Origin: Streptomyces sp. B1I3
Lineage (GTDB): Bacteria > Actinomycetota > Actinomycetes > Streptomycetales > Streptomycetaceae
Assembly (NCBI RefSeq): GCF_030816615.1
Contig: NZ_JAUSYD010000001.1
Span: forward strand, 6,966,501-7,030,500
DNA: 64,000 bases
Direction of reading: 5' to 3'
The translations under genes and the position numbers were made by a program. Below are positions 57,223-64,000 of the stretch, piece by piece; position 1 is the stretch's first letter, and every line of letters begins with the position of its first letter. Under the pieces are notes generated by a model. It saw nothing but the letters and a program-made list of their open reading frames with translations. It was not told where the DNA came from and did no database searches.

Positions 57223-58308
57223 TCAGTGGAGCACCGCCGCCCGTACGCACAGGACGTCGGGCAGATGCGAGGCGAGCTGCTGCCAGCTGTCGCCGTCGTC
57301 CGCACTCGCGTACACCTCGCCGTTGCGATTGCCGAAGTAGACGCCGGCCGGGTCCGCGTCGTCCGTGCAGAGCGCGTCGCGGAGCACCGTGCCGTAGTGG
57401 TCGCCGTCCGGAAGGCCGCGCGTGAGCGGCTCCCAGGTCCCACCCGCGTCCTGGGTACGGAACACCCGGCAGCGGCGGTCGGCGGGGACCCTGTCCGCGT
57501 CGGCGTTGATCGGGAAGACGTAGAAGGTGTCCGCGCGGTGCGGATGGGCGGCGGCGGCGAAGCCGAAGTCCGAGGGCAGGCCGGCGCCGATGCCGGTCCA
57601 GTTGTCCCCGGCGTCGTCGCTGCGGAAGACGCCCCAGTGGTTCTGCAGATACAGCCGGTCGGGATCGGCGGCGTCCCGGGTGACCTTGTGCACGCACTGG
57701 CCGAACTCGGGGTCCGGATCGGGCAGGAAGACCGCGGAGACCCCCTTGTTGGCCGGTGCCCACCGCTCGCCGCCGTCCGCGGTGCGGAACACTCCCGCCG
57801 TGGAGACCGCGACGGTCACCGCGTTCGCGTCCCTGGGGTCGGTCAGGACCGTGTGCAGGCCCTCACCGCCCCCACCGGGCACCCACTGGGATCTCGTCGG
57901 GTGCTCCCACAGCGATCGGACCAATTCGAAGGACTCACCGCCGTCCTCGGAGCGGAAGAGCGCGGCGGGTTCGGTGCCCGCGTAGACGACGCCCGGGGCC
58001 TCGGGACCGGCCGGGTGCAGCTGCCACACCCGCTCCAGCGATGCCTCGGTGAACTGCGGGAACTTCACGGCCGGCTGCTTCGGTTCGACCCACGTCGCGC
58101 CCAGGTCGTCGGAGTGGAACACCGACGGTCCCCAGTGCGCGCTGTCCCCGCCGACCAGCAACCGGGGCGCCTTTCCGCGGGTGTCGATCGCGATCGAGTA
58201 GATGGCCTGGGCGTTGAAATGCGGCTCACCGAACTCCCACGCGGTGCCGCGCCTGCGGCCGATGAAGAGACCCTTGCGGGTGCCTACGGTGAGCAGTACG
58301 TCGGTCAT
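57223..58308 (-). CDS. BNR/Asp-box beta-propeller protein (sialidase-like)
   Basis: A 361-residue cytoplasmic propeller made of Asp-box repeats such as FHSDDLGATWVE, FRSEDGGESFEL, FRTADGGERWAP, FRSDDAGDNWTG and FRTQDAGGTWEP. The N-terminus is VLLTVGTRKGLFIGRRRG. Proteins of this type are widespread in actinobacteria and are called exo-alpha-sialidase or glycosyl hydrolase by default, but the sialidase Arg triad and a signal peptide are missing. The function is unknown. It lies upstream of ung on the same strand with a hairpin between. Confidence 0.8.
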   Translation of the reverse strand: MTDVLLTVGTRKGLFIGRRRGTAWEFGEPHFNAQAIYSIAIDTRGKAPRLLVGGDSAHWGPSVFHSDDLGATWVEPKQPAVKFPQFTEASLERVWQLHPAGPEAPGVVYAGTEPAALFRSEDGGESFELVRSLWEHPTRSQWVPGGGGEGLHTVLTDPRDANAVTVAVSTAGVFRTADGGERWAPANKGVSAVFLPDPDPEFGQCVHKVTRDAADPDRLYLQNHWGVFRSDDAGDNWTGIGAGLPSDFGFAAAAHPHRADTFYVFPINADADRVPADRRCRVFRTQDAGGTWEPLTRGLPDGDHYGTVLRDALCTDDADPAGVYFGNRNGEVYASADDGDSWQQLASHLPDVLCVRAAVLH

Positions 58309-58604
58309 GACAGAGACCTCCCGAGACGCCGTTGTGCCGGATACGGGTCAGTCTGCACCCGGCCACTGACAGTGGCCCGCACATACGGCATCCGACCAGG
58401 TCGCAGCGGCGACGGCCGGGTGTCCCACCGTCACCCGGGCACGCTCGGGCATGCTCGGGAACGCAGTTCCGCGGCGCGGCGGGGCCTGTCCCCGCGGGTC
58501 GCCGCGGGCCGCCCGCACCGCGAGGCGACGGGACCCCCGCACCGCGGGCCGACGGGCCCCCGCCGCCCCGGCCGGACAGCCTGCCTCCGCGCACGCCGGA
58601 ACAG

Positions 58605-59663
58605 TCAGCGTGCCGGCGGCGCCGTGCTGCTGCGGATCACCAGGCTCGTCGCCAGGTCGACCCGGGTCGTGGCGGGCTGCCGCCCCCGGCCGAGGTCCAG
58701 GACCAGGCGCGCGGCCGTCTCCGCCATCTCGATGAGAGGCTGGCGCACGGTGGTGAGCGGCGGGCCGATCCAGCGGGTGAGCGGCAGGTCGTCGAACCCG
58801 ACCACGCTGAGGTCCTCCGGGATCCGCAGCCCCAGTTCGCGGGCGGCCTCGTAGACGCCCAGTGCCTGCAGGTCGTTCCCGGCGAAGATGGCGGTGGGCG
58901 GTTCCGGCAGGCGCAGCAGCTGCAGAGCCGCCGTGTAGCCGTCCTCGTGGTTGAACTCGCCCTCACGGACGAGCCCGGGGTCCATCGGCACGCCCGAGGT
59001 CTCCAGGGCGGCGCGGTAACCGTCGAGACGGGCGCGGCTGCACATCATCCGGGCCGGTCCGCCGATGATGCCGATCCGCCGGTGGCCCAGACCCGTCAGA
59101 TGGCGTGTGGCGGCCAGGCCGCCCTGCCAGTTGGCCGCTCCGACCGACGGGATGTCGTCCCCCGGGTCACCTGCCGGGTCGACCACGACGAACGGGATCG
59201 AGCGGCTGTTCAACTGGGCGCGCTGGCCCGCGTCGAGGTCCGAGAGCACCAGGATGACTCCGGCGGGCCGACGCGCCAGGACGCCGTCCACCCAGGTCTG
59301 GCCCGGAGTGAGCCTGCCGGCGCTCTCCGAGAGCACCAGGCTGAGACCCTCCTCCCGGGCGACGTTCTCGACGCCCCGGACGACCTCCATCGCCCAGGCG
59401 CTGTCCAGCTCGTGGAAGACGAGATCGATGAGCTGGGACTGCTGGGAGGCGCCGCGCCTGCGGCGGTAGCCGTGCAGCAGCAGCAGTTCCTCGACCTTCG
59501 CGCGCGTGCCAGGGGCGACGTCGGCGCGCCCGTTCAGCACTTTCGAAACTGTCGGAGCCGAAACTCCGGCCGCTCGGGCGATTTCTGCCAGCGTGGCGGT
59601 GCTCTCCGACGACTCGTCGACGGACACCTTCTCCTGTTGGGGCTGGACCTTTGCAGGGCTCAT
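58605..59663 (-). CDS. LacI-family repressor of the sugar import operon (BxlR-like)
   Basis: A 352-residue LacI-family regulator. The helix-turn-helix and hinge are ATLAEIARAAGVSAPTVSKV then LNGRADVAPGTRAKVEELL (about 23-62); the rest is a periplasmic-binding-protein-like sensor (LIDLVFHELDSAWAMEVVRG; PTAIFAGNDLQALGVYEAAR; LSVVGFDDLPLTRWIGPPLT). It is divergent from the sugar ABC importer, where CGAA-ACA-TTCG and a repeat of AACATTCGA are likely targets. By layout it resembles BxlR of the xylobiose locus. A sugar from the imported oligosaccharide is the probable inducer. Confidence 0.88.
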   Translation of the reverse strand: MSPAKVQPQQEKVSVDESSESTATLAEIARAAGVSAPTVSKVLNGRADVAPGTRAKVEELLLLHGYRRRRGASQQSQLIDLVFHELDSAWAMEVVRGVENVAREEGLSLVLSESAGRLTPGQTWVDGVLARRPAGVILVLSDLDAGQRAQLNSRSIPFVVVDPAGDPGDDIPSVGAANWQGGLAATRHLTGLGHRRIGIIGGPARMMCSRARLDGYRAALETSGVPMDPGLVREGEFNHEDGYTAALQLLRLPEPPTAIFAGNDLQALGVYEAARELGLRIPEDLSVVGFDDLPLTRWIGPPLTTVRQPLIEMAETAARLVLDLGRGRQPATTRVDLATSLVIRSSTAPPAR

Positions 59664-59734
59664 GTGCGAATCGTAGCCTCCCGCCGCCTCGACCGGCGCG
59701 TGGGCAGGGATCGTAAATGCTTGCTCCTACCCTC

Positions 59735-59763
59735 TTGACGGGCCCGAAACACGACCGTACGGT
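59735..59763 (+). promoter_or_regulatory. Promoter of the sugar ABC importer operon
   Basis: TTGACG (59735-59740), a 17-base spacer, and TACGGT (59758-59763) form a good housekeeping-type promoter. The predicted start lies near 59770, on the first AACATTCGA element. Confidence 0.65.
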
Positions 59764-59769
59764 TCCGGC

Positions 59770-59800
59770 AACATTCGAAAGGCACGCCGAAACATTCGAT
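59770..59800. promoter_or_regulatory. Repeated operator elements for the LacI-type repressor
   Basis: AACATTCGA occurs at 59770-59778 and 59791-59799, 21 bases apart (two helical turns). The second copy is part of CGAA-ACA-TTCG (59788-59798), a perfect inverted repeat. Both lie at or just after the predicted transcription start, a typical repressor position. Confidence 0.65.
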
Positions 59801-59812
59801 AGAGGTGCGGTC

Positions 59813-61120
59813 ATGCGGTCGGGTATTTTCAGTCAGGGCACACGTACGACGAGATGGGCCGCAGCGGGCGCGGCGATGGCGATGGCCGGTCTCCTGGCCG
59901 GCTGTGGTTCAGGGGCCGGCGGATCGGACAACGGCACCCTCACTGCATACGTCTACGGTGACGACGCGGTCAAGGTGCAGCAGGCCGCGGTCGACACGTT
60001 CAACAAGACGTCCGACGTCAAGGTGAAGCTGGTGTCGGTCCCCGGTACCGACTACGTGAACAAGCTGCGCAGCGCCATGGGATCGCCCAGCGCCCCGGAC
60101 ATCTTCTTCAACTGGGGCGGCGGATCGATCAAGCCGTACGTCGACTCCGACGACCTCGTCGACCTCACCTCGACGGTCAAGGACGACCCGACCCTCAAGG
60201 ACGGCTTCCTGCCGTCCATCATGACCGCCGGCGGCCTCGACGGAAAGGTCTACGGGGTGCCGATGCGCGGCATGCAGCCCGTGATGCTCTTCTACAACAA
60301 GGCCCTCTTCGCCGAGCACAAGCTCGAGGCCCCCAAGACCTGGCAGGACCTGCAGAAGGCCATCGCCACCTTCAAGGCCGCGGGCATCACCCCCTTCGCC
60401 CTCGGCGGCTCCGACAAGTGGCCCGAACTGATGTGGATGGAGTACCTCCTGGACCGCATCGGCGGCCCCGAGGTCTTCCAGAAGATCCAGAACGGCGACA
60501 CAGAGGGCTGGGGCGACCCCGCGGTGCTCAAGACGGCCCAGACCGTCAAGGAGCTGATCGACGACGGTGCCTTCGGCAAGAACTTCAACTCGGTCGACTA
60601 CGGCAACGGCGGAGCTCCGACCCTGCTGAACAAGGGCAAGGCCGCGATGCACCTCATGGGCTCGTGGGAGTACTCCACGCAGCTGGGCAAGGCCCCCGAG
60701 TTCGCCAAGAAGGACCTCGGCTGGACCGCGTTCCCGACGGTGGCCGGCGGCGTGGGCGACCCGGCGAACGTGGTGGGCAACCCCACCAACTACTGGTCCG
60801 TCAACGCGCGGACCAAGCACAAGGACGCCGCGATCGCGTTCCTGAAGACGATGGCGTCCAAGAGCTACTCCAAGGCCCTCGTCGACAACGGTGACATCCC
60901 CACCACCTCCAACGCCGCCTCGATGCTGAGCACGTCGCCCAACCCCGAGTTCGCGAACGACCAGTACGAGATGGTGCAGAAGGCCCCGAGCTTCACCCTC
61001 TCGTGGGACCAGGCGCTGGAGGCCCAGTACGCCACCCCCCTGCTCACCGAAATAAGCAAGCTGTTCGCGGGCAAGACCACGCCCGAGCAGTTCGTCGAAG
61101 CGATGAAGGCCGCCAAGTAA
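59813..61120 (+). CDS. Sugar ABC transporter substrate-binding lipoprotein (BxlE-like)
   Basis: A 435-residue extracytoplasmic solute-binding protein. The lipoprotein signal ends at MAGLLAGC with the lipid-bearing Cys31, followed by a Gly/Ser linker. The mature protein has the family-1 pattern (AVDTFNKTSDVKVKLVSVPG; PDIFFNWGGGSIKPYVDSDD; YGVPMRGMQPVMLFYNKALF; AMHLMGSWEYST). It captures an oligosaccharide for the two permeases that follow, two and four bases apart. By layout and neighbours it resembles the xylobiose-binding BxlE, but another disaccharide is possible. AGAGGTG precedes the ATG. Confidence 0.88.
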   Translation: MRSGIFSQGTRTTRWAAAGAAMAMAGLLAGCGSGAGGSDNGTLTAYVYGDDAVKVQQAAVDTFNKTSDVKVKLVSVPGTDYVNKLRSAMGSPSAPDIFFNWGGGSIKPYVDSDDLVDLTSTVKDDPTLKDGFLPSIMTAGGLDGKVYGVPMRGMQPVMLFYNKALFAEHKLEAPKTWQDLQKAIATFKAAGITPFALGGSDKWPELMWMEYLLDRIGGPEVFQKIQNGDTEGWGDPAVLKTAQTVKELIDDGAFGKNFNSVDYGNGGAPTLLNKGKAAMHLMGSWEYSTQLGKAPEFAKKDLGWTAFPTVAGGVGDPANVVGNPTNYWSVNARTKHKDAAIAFLKTMASKSYSKALVDNGDIPTTSNAASMLSTSPNPEFANDQYEMVQKAPSFTLSWDQALEAQYATPLLTEISKLFAGKTTPEQFVEAMKAAK

Positions 61121-61122
61121 CG

Positions 61123-62052
61123 ATGTCAGTCCACACTCCGCATGCGAAGCGCCGCGGAGACAGGAAGGCGGCCGTCGGCAACGTCGGCCGCCCCCCGGTC
61201 GGCTGGGCCGTGCCCGGCATCCTGTTCTTCGCCCTCTTCGCGATCGTCCCTCTGGCGATCGCCGTCTATCTCTCCTTCACCACCTGGGACGGGCTCGACT
61301 CCCCGACCCTGACGGGTTTCGACAACTGGACCCGGTTGTTCAAGGACTCCGAATTCGGCCAGGCAGCCTGGCTGACCCTCCTGCTCACGACGATCAGCTG
61401 GGCCTTCCAGACGCCGGTGGCACTGCTGCTGGGTGTCTGGGCGGCGGGCCGCCAGCGCACCCGGGCCGTGCTGTCCGCGATCTTCTTCATCCCGCTGCTG
61501 CTGTCCACCACCGCGATCGCCATGCTCTTCCACGCCCTGCTGGACCCGAACTTCGGCGTGATCAAGGAGATCGGCCCCTGGCTCGGCATCGACCCGAACG
61601 TCATGGGATCGTCCACCGGCGCGCTGCTGGTGGTGGCGTTCGTCGGCGGCTGGCAGTTCATGCCCTTCCACACGCTGATCTACCAGGGCGGAGCCCGGCA
61701 GATCCCCGAGGTCCTCTACCAGGCGGCGTCCATCGACGGCGCGGGCATGGTCCGGCAGTTCTTCCACATCACGCTGCCCCAGCTCCGCCACACCATGACG
61801 ACCTCGTCGGTGCTGATGATCGTCGGCTCGCTGACCTACTTCGACACCGTGCTCATCATGACCAAGGGCGGCCCCGGCACGGACACCACGATTCTGCCCT
61901 ACCTGATGTACCGGACCGGCTTCCAGACCTACGACCTGGGCTACGCGGCGGCCATCGCCACCGCGCTCGTCATCGTGGCCACCGGTCTGTCGCTGCTCCT
62001 GGTCCGCTTTAGCGGCTTCGGATCCATGCGGTCCACCCGGGAAGGTATGTGA
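61123..62052 (+). CDS. Sugar ABC transporter permease (BxlF-like)
   Basis: A 309-residue MalF-type permease with six membrane spans (first: VGWAVPGILFFALFAIVPLA). The cytoplasmic EAA loop, where the ATPase docks, is EVLYQAASIDGAGMVRQFFH then ITLPQL. It follows the binding-protein gene by two bases and is followed by the partner permease four bases later. No ATPase gene lies in the visible cluster; Streptomyces sugar importers of this type usually share the multitask ATPase MsiK encoded elsewhere. Confidence 0.93.
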   Translation: MSVHTPHAKRRGDRKAAVGNVGRPPVGWAVPGILFFALFAIVPLAIAVYLSFTTWDGLDSPTLTGFDNWTRLFKDSEFGQAAWLTLLLTTISWAFQTPVALLLGVWAAGRQRTRAVLSAIFFIPLLLSTTAIAMLFHALLDPNFGVIKEIGPWLGIDPNVMGSSTGALLVVAFVGGWQFMPFHTLIYQGGARQIPEVLYQAASIDGAGMVRQFFHITLPQLRHTMTTSSVLMIVGSLTYFDTVLIMTKGGPGTDTTILPYLMYRTGFQTYDLGYAAAIATALVIVATGLSLLLVRFSGFGSMRSTREGM

Positions 62053-62056
62053 CGAG

Positions 62057-62953
62057 ATGTCTATCGACACCCGCCCCGCTGCACCGCAGCGCACCGCGTC
62101 CGCCCCGCGGCGGCTGAGGAGCGTGTCCCGCCCCCGCCGCAGGACGGGCAACCCCGTGGCCGGCATCGGTTCGCTGATCTGGCTCGTCATCGTCCTCGTA
62201 CCGCTCTACACGCTGGTCTCCTCCTCGCTGATGCACCAGGACGAGGCGCTGAACGGCGATCCGCTGGCCTTCCCGACGGACCCGACGTTCGACAACTACA
62301 CCACCGTGCTGGACAGCGGGTTCCTCACGCTGCTCGGCAACACCGCCGTCGTCGCGGTGGCCACCGTCGCCATCGTCCTGGTCCTCTCCGTGCCGGTGGC
62401 GTACGTGGCGGTGCGCACCCGCAGCCGTCTCTCCTCGCTCGCCTTCCGGACCTTCCTGCTCGGCGTCGCGATCCCGGCGCAGGCGGTGATCGTGCCCCTG
62501 TACCTGCTGATCGGCAAGATGGGGCTCTACGACAGCCTGTGGGCGATCATCCTGCCCACCGCCGCCTTCGCGATGCCCGTCGCCGTCCTGGTGCTCAGCG
62601 GCACGATGCGGGACGTCTCCGAGGAGATGTACGAGGCGATGTCGCTCGACGGCGCCTCGCCCGTGCGGATGCTCTGGCAACTGGCGGTCCCGCTCTCCAA
62701 GGGCGGGATCAGCACCGTGGCGATCTTCTCCGCCCTCCAGGCGTGGAACGGCTTCCTGTTCCCCCTGATCCTCACGCAGTCGGAGGAGAACCGCGTCCTG
62801 ACGCTGGGGCTGTTCAACTTCATGACCCAGTTCGGAGTGAACATCCCCGCGGTACTGGCAGCGATCGTCCTCTCCGTCGTACCCATCTTCGCCGTGTACC
62901 TCGTGGCCCGGCGGGCGCTCGTCAACGGACTGATGGGGGTGGGCGGCAAATAG
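62057..62953 (+). CDS. Sugar ABC transporter permease (BxlG-like)
   Basis: A 298-residue MalG-type permease. Six membrane spans begin with IGSLIWLVIVLVPLYTLVSS; the EAA loop is EEMYEAMSLDGASPVRMLWQ then LAVPLSKGG. It pairs with the preceding permease to form the membrane channel of the sugar importer. The hydrophilic N-terminus (about 1-35) is Arg/Pro-rich. The GH3 gene follows after 52 bases. Confidence 0.93.
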   Translation: MSIDTRPAAPQRTASAPRRLRSVSRPRRRTGNPVAGIGSLIWLVIVLVPLYTLVSSSLMHQDEALNGDPLAFPTDPTFDNYTTVLDSGFLTLLGNTAVVAVATVAIVLVLSVPVAYVAVRTRSRLSSLAFRTFLLGVAIPAQAVIVPLYLLIGKMGLYDSLWAIILPTAAFAMPVAVLVLSGTMRDVSEEMYEAMSLDGASPVRMLWQLAVPLSKGGISTVAIFSALQAWNGFLFPLILTQSEENRVLTLGLFNFMTQFGVNIPAVLAAIVLSVVPIFAVYLVARRALVNGLMGVGGK

Positions 62954-63005
62954 GACACCCCTGCCGCTCCGGACCACCGTACTCATGAGAGGAACCCCTG
63001 CCGCC

Positions 63006-64000
63006 ATGGCAATCCACCCTGTCCCGCACGCCCGTCAGGCCGAGCCGGCGCCCGCCGTCGACGGCCCGTGGCGCGACCCTTCACTCAGCCCTGAGGCGCG
63101 CGTGGCCGACCTGGCCGCCCGGATGACCCTCGAGGAGAAGGCCGCCCAGCTGTACGGCGTCTGGGTGGGCGCCGACGCCGATGGTGACGGAGTCGCACCG
63201 CACCAGAACGACATGGTCGACCCGGTCGACTTCGAGGAGCTCACCACCCGCGGACTCGGCCAGCTCACCCGGCCGTTCGGCACCGCCCCGGTGGACCCGG
63301 GCGTCGGCGCCGTCGCGCTGGCCAGGGCCCAGGCCGACATCGTCGAGGCGGGAAGGTTCGGCATCCCGGCGGTCGCCCACGAGGAGTGCCTGGCCGGATT
63401 CACGGCCTGGGGGGCCACCGCCTATCCGGTGCCGCTCGCCTGGGGCGCGGCCTGGGACCCGGAACTGGTGGCCGAGATGGCGCGGCGGATCGGCGCCGAC
63501 ATGCGGTCCGTGGGTGTCCACCAAGGGCTCGCTCCCGTCCTCGACGTCGTACGGGACCTGCGCTGGGGCCGTGTCGAGGAGACCATCGGCGAGGATCCCT
63601 ACCTGGTCGCGACCATCGCCACGGCCTATGTCCGGGGCCTGGAGTCCTCCGGGATCGTCGCCACGCTCAAGCACTTCGCCGGATACTCCGCGTCGGCCGG
63701 AGCCCGCAACCTCGCGCCGGTCAGGGCGGGCGGCCGGGAGATGGCCGATGTGATCCTGCCGCCGTTCGAGATGGCGGTCCGCGAGGGCGGCGCCCGTTCG
63801 GTGATGCACTCGTACGCCGAGATCGACGGGGTTCCGGCAGCGGCCGACCCGGCCCTGCTCACCGGCCTCCTCAGGGACACCTGGGGTTTCACCGGGACGG
63901 TGGTGGCCGACTACTTCGGCATCGGTTTCCTCGAGACCCTGCACAAGGTCGCCGCCGACCGCCCGGACGCCGCCCGGCTCGCCCTCACGGCCGGTGTCGA
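63006..64000 (+). CDS. Glycoside hydrolase family 3, 5' part (BxlA-like beta-xylosidase/beta-glucosidase)
   Basis: The window ends inside this gene; 331 codons are visible. The N-terminal GH3 barrel is clear: ARVADLAARMTLEEKAAQLY, FGIPAVAHEECLAGFTAWGA, LAPVLDVVRDLRWGRVEETI, GEDPYLVATIATAYVRGLES, IVATLKHFAGYSAS, and the nucleophile Asp in TVVADYFGI. There is no signal peptide, so it acts inside the cell. It follows the importer permeases and would split the imported oligosaccharide. By context a beta-xylosidase of the bxlEFG-A type is likeliest; the C-terminal domain lies outside the window. Confidence 0.92.
   Translation, partial: MAIHPVPHARQAEPAPAVDGPWRDPSLSPEARVADLAARMTLEEKAAQLYGVWVGADADGDGVAPHQNDMVDPVDFEELTTRGLGQLTRPFGTAPVDPGVGAVALARAQADIVEAGRFGIPAVAHEECLAGFTAWGATAYPVPLAWGAAWDPELVAEMARRIGADMRSVGVHQGLAPVLDVVRDLRWGRVEETIGEDPYLVATIATAYVRGLESSGIVATLKHFAGYSASAGARNLAPVRAGGREMADVILPPFEMAVREGGARSVMHSYAEIDGVPAAADPALLTGLLRDTWGFTGTVVADYFGIGFLETLHKVAADRPDAARLALTAGV

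Noticed and set aside
57223..58308. True exo-sialidase
   Set aside because: Asp-box repeats are present, but no signal peptide and no recognisable Arg triad or catalytic Tyr/Glu arrangement.

Overview
The window is chromosomal DNA of a Streptomyces-type actinomycete. G+C is very high, GTG starts are frequent, genes overlap by four bases in ATGA or GTGA junctions, and the gene content is typical of the genus: SigB/F-family sigma factor, class F sortase, DUF5709, IclR, LacI and Lrp regulators, many secreted glycosidases. I call 56 genes or gene remnants. No rRNA, tRNA, CRISPR array, prophage or complete insertion sequence was seen.

Region by region. (1) 1-8.7 kb: an edge-truncated gene, a 25-residue bL37-like ribosomal peptide, then a sugar-acid catabolic unit (glucarate dehydratase gudD and a GntP permease, divergent from an IclR regulator), a GH43 glycosidase, a DUF998 membrane protein, and DoxX and VOC proteins. 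(2) 8.7-24 kb: a block with the look of a general-stress regulon: basic amino acid decarboxylase, two short-chain dehydrogenases, SRPBCC and FAD oxidoreductase genes, very small hydrophilic proteins, a SigB/F sigma factor, HAD phosphatase, DUF5709, a Rho_N-like protein, and a molybdopterin oxidoreductase that has lost its iron-sulfur cysteines. Several of these have GTTT-N15-GGGTAT-like promoters, including the sigma gene itself. (3) 23.8-30 kb: VOC protein, YbdK-type carboxylate-amine ligase, class II glutamine amidotransferase, a decayed Ser/Thr kinase, and transketolase. (4) 29.9-36.3 kb: a compact peptide-export operon with a 75-residue double-glycine precursor, an HlyD-type adaptor, a C39-peptidase ABC transporter and a second NHLM-type ABC transporter. 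No modifying enzyme is present and the core peptide has no cysteine. This is the best candidate for an undescribed system. (5) 37-45 kb: secreted GH74 xyloglucanase with CBM2 behind a perfect CebR-type operator, a secreted beta-helix protein with a discoidin domain, a repeat-built surface protein and a class F sortase. (6) 45-58 kb: mostly housekeeping and accessory genes (stand-alone LigD phosphoesterase, aldo-keto reductase, Ser/Thr kinase, Lrp regulator, nadE, FUSC exporter, lactonase, CbiX-like protein, N-acetylglucosamine-kinase-like ATPase, ung). (7) 58.6-64 kb: a LacI regulator divergent from a sugar ABC importer and a GH3 glycosidase, resembling the xylobiose (bxl) locus.

Taken together, the glycosidases (GH43, GH74, GH3), the sugar importer and the glucarate pathway suggest a plant-biomass degrader. 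All family assignments come from reading the sequence and from remembered family features; no database search was run.
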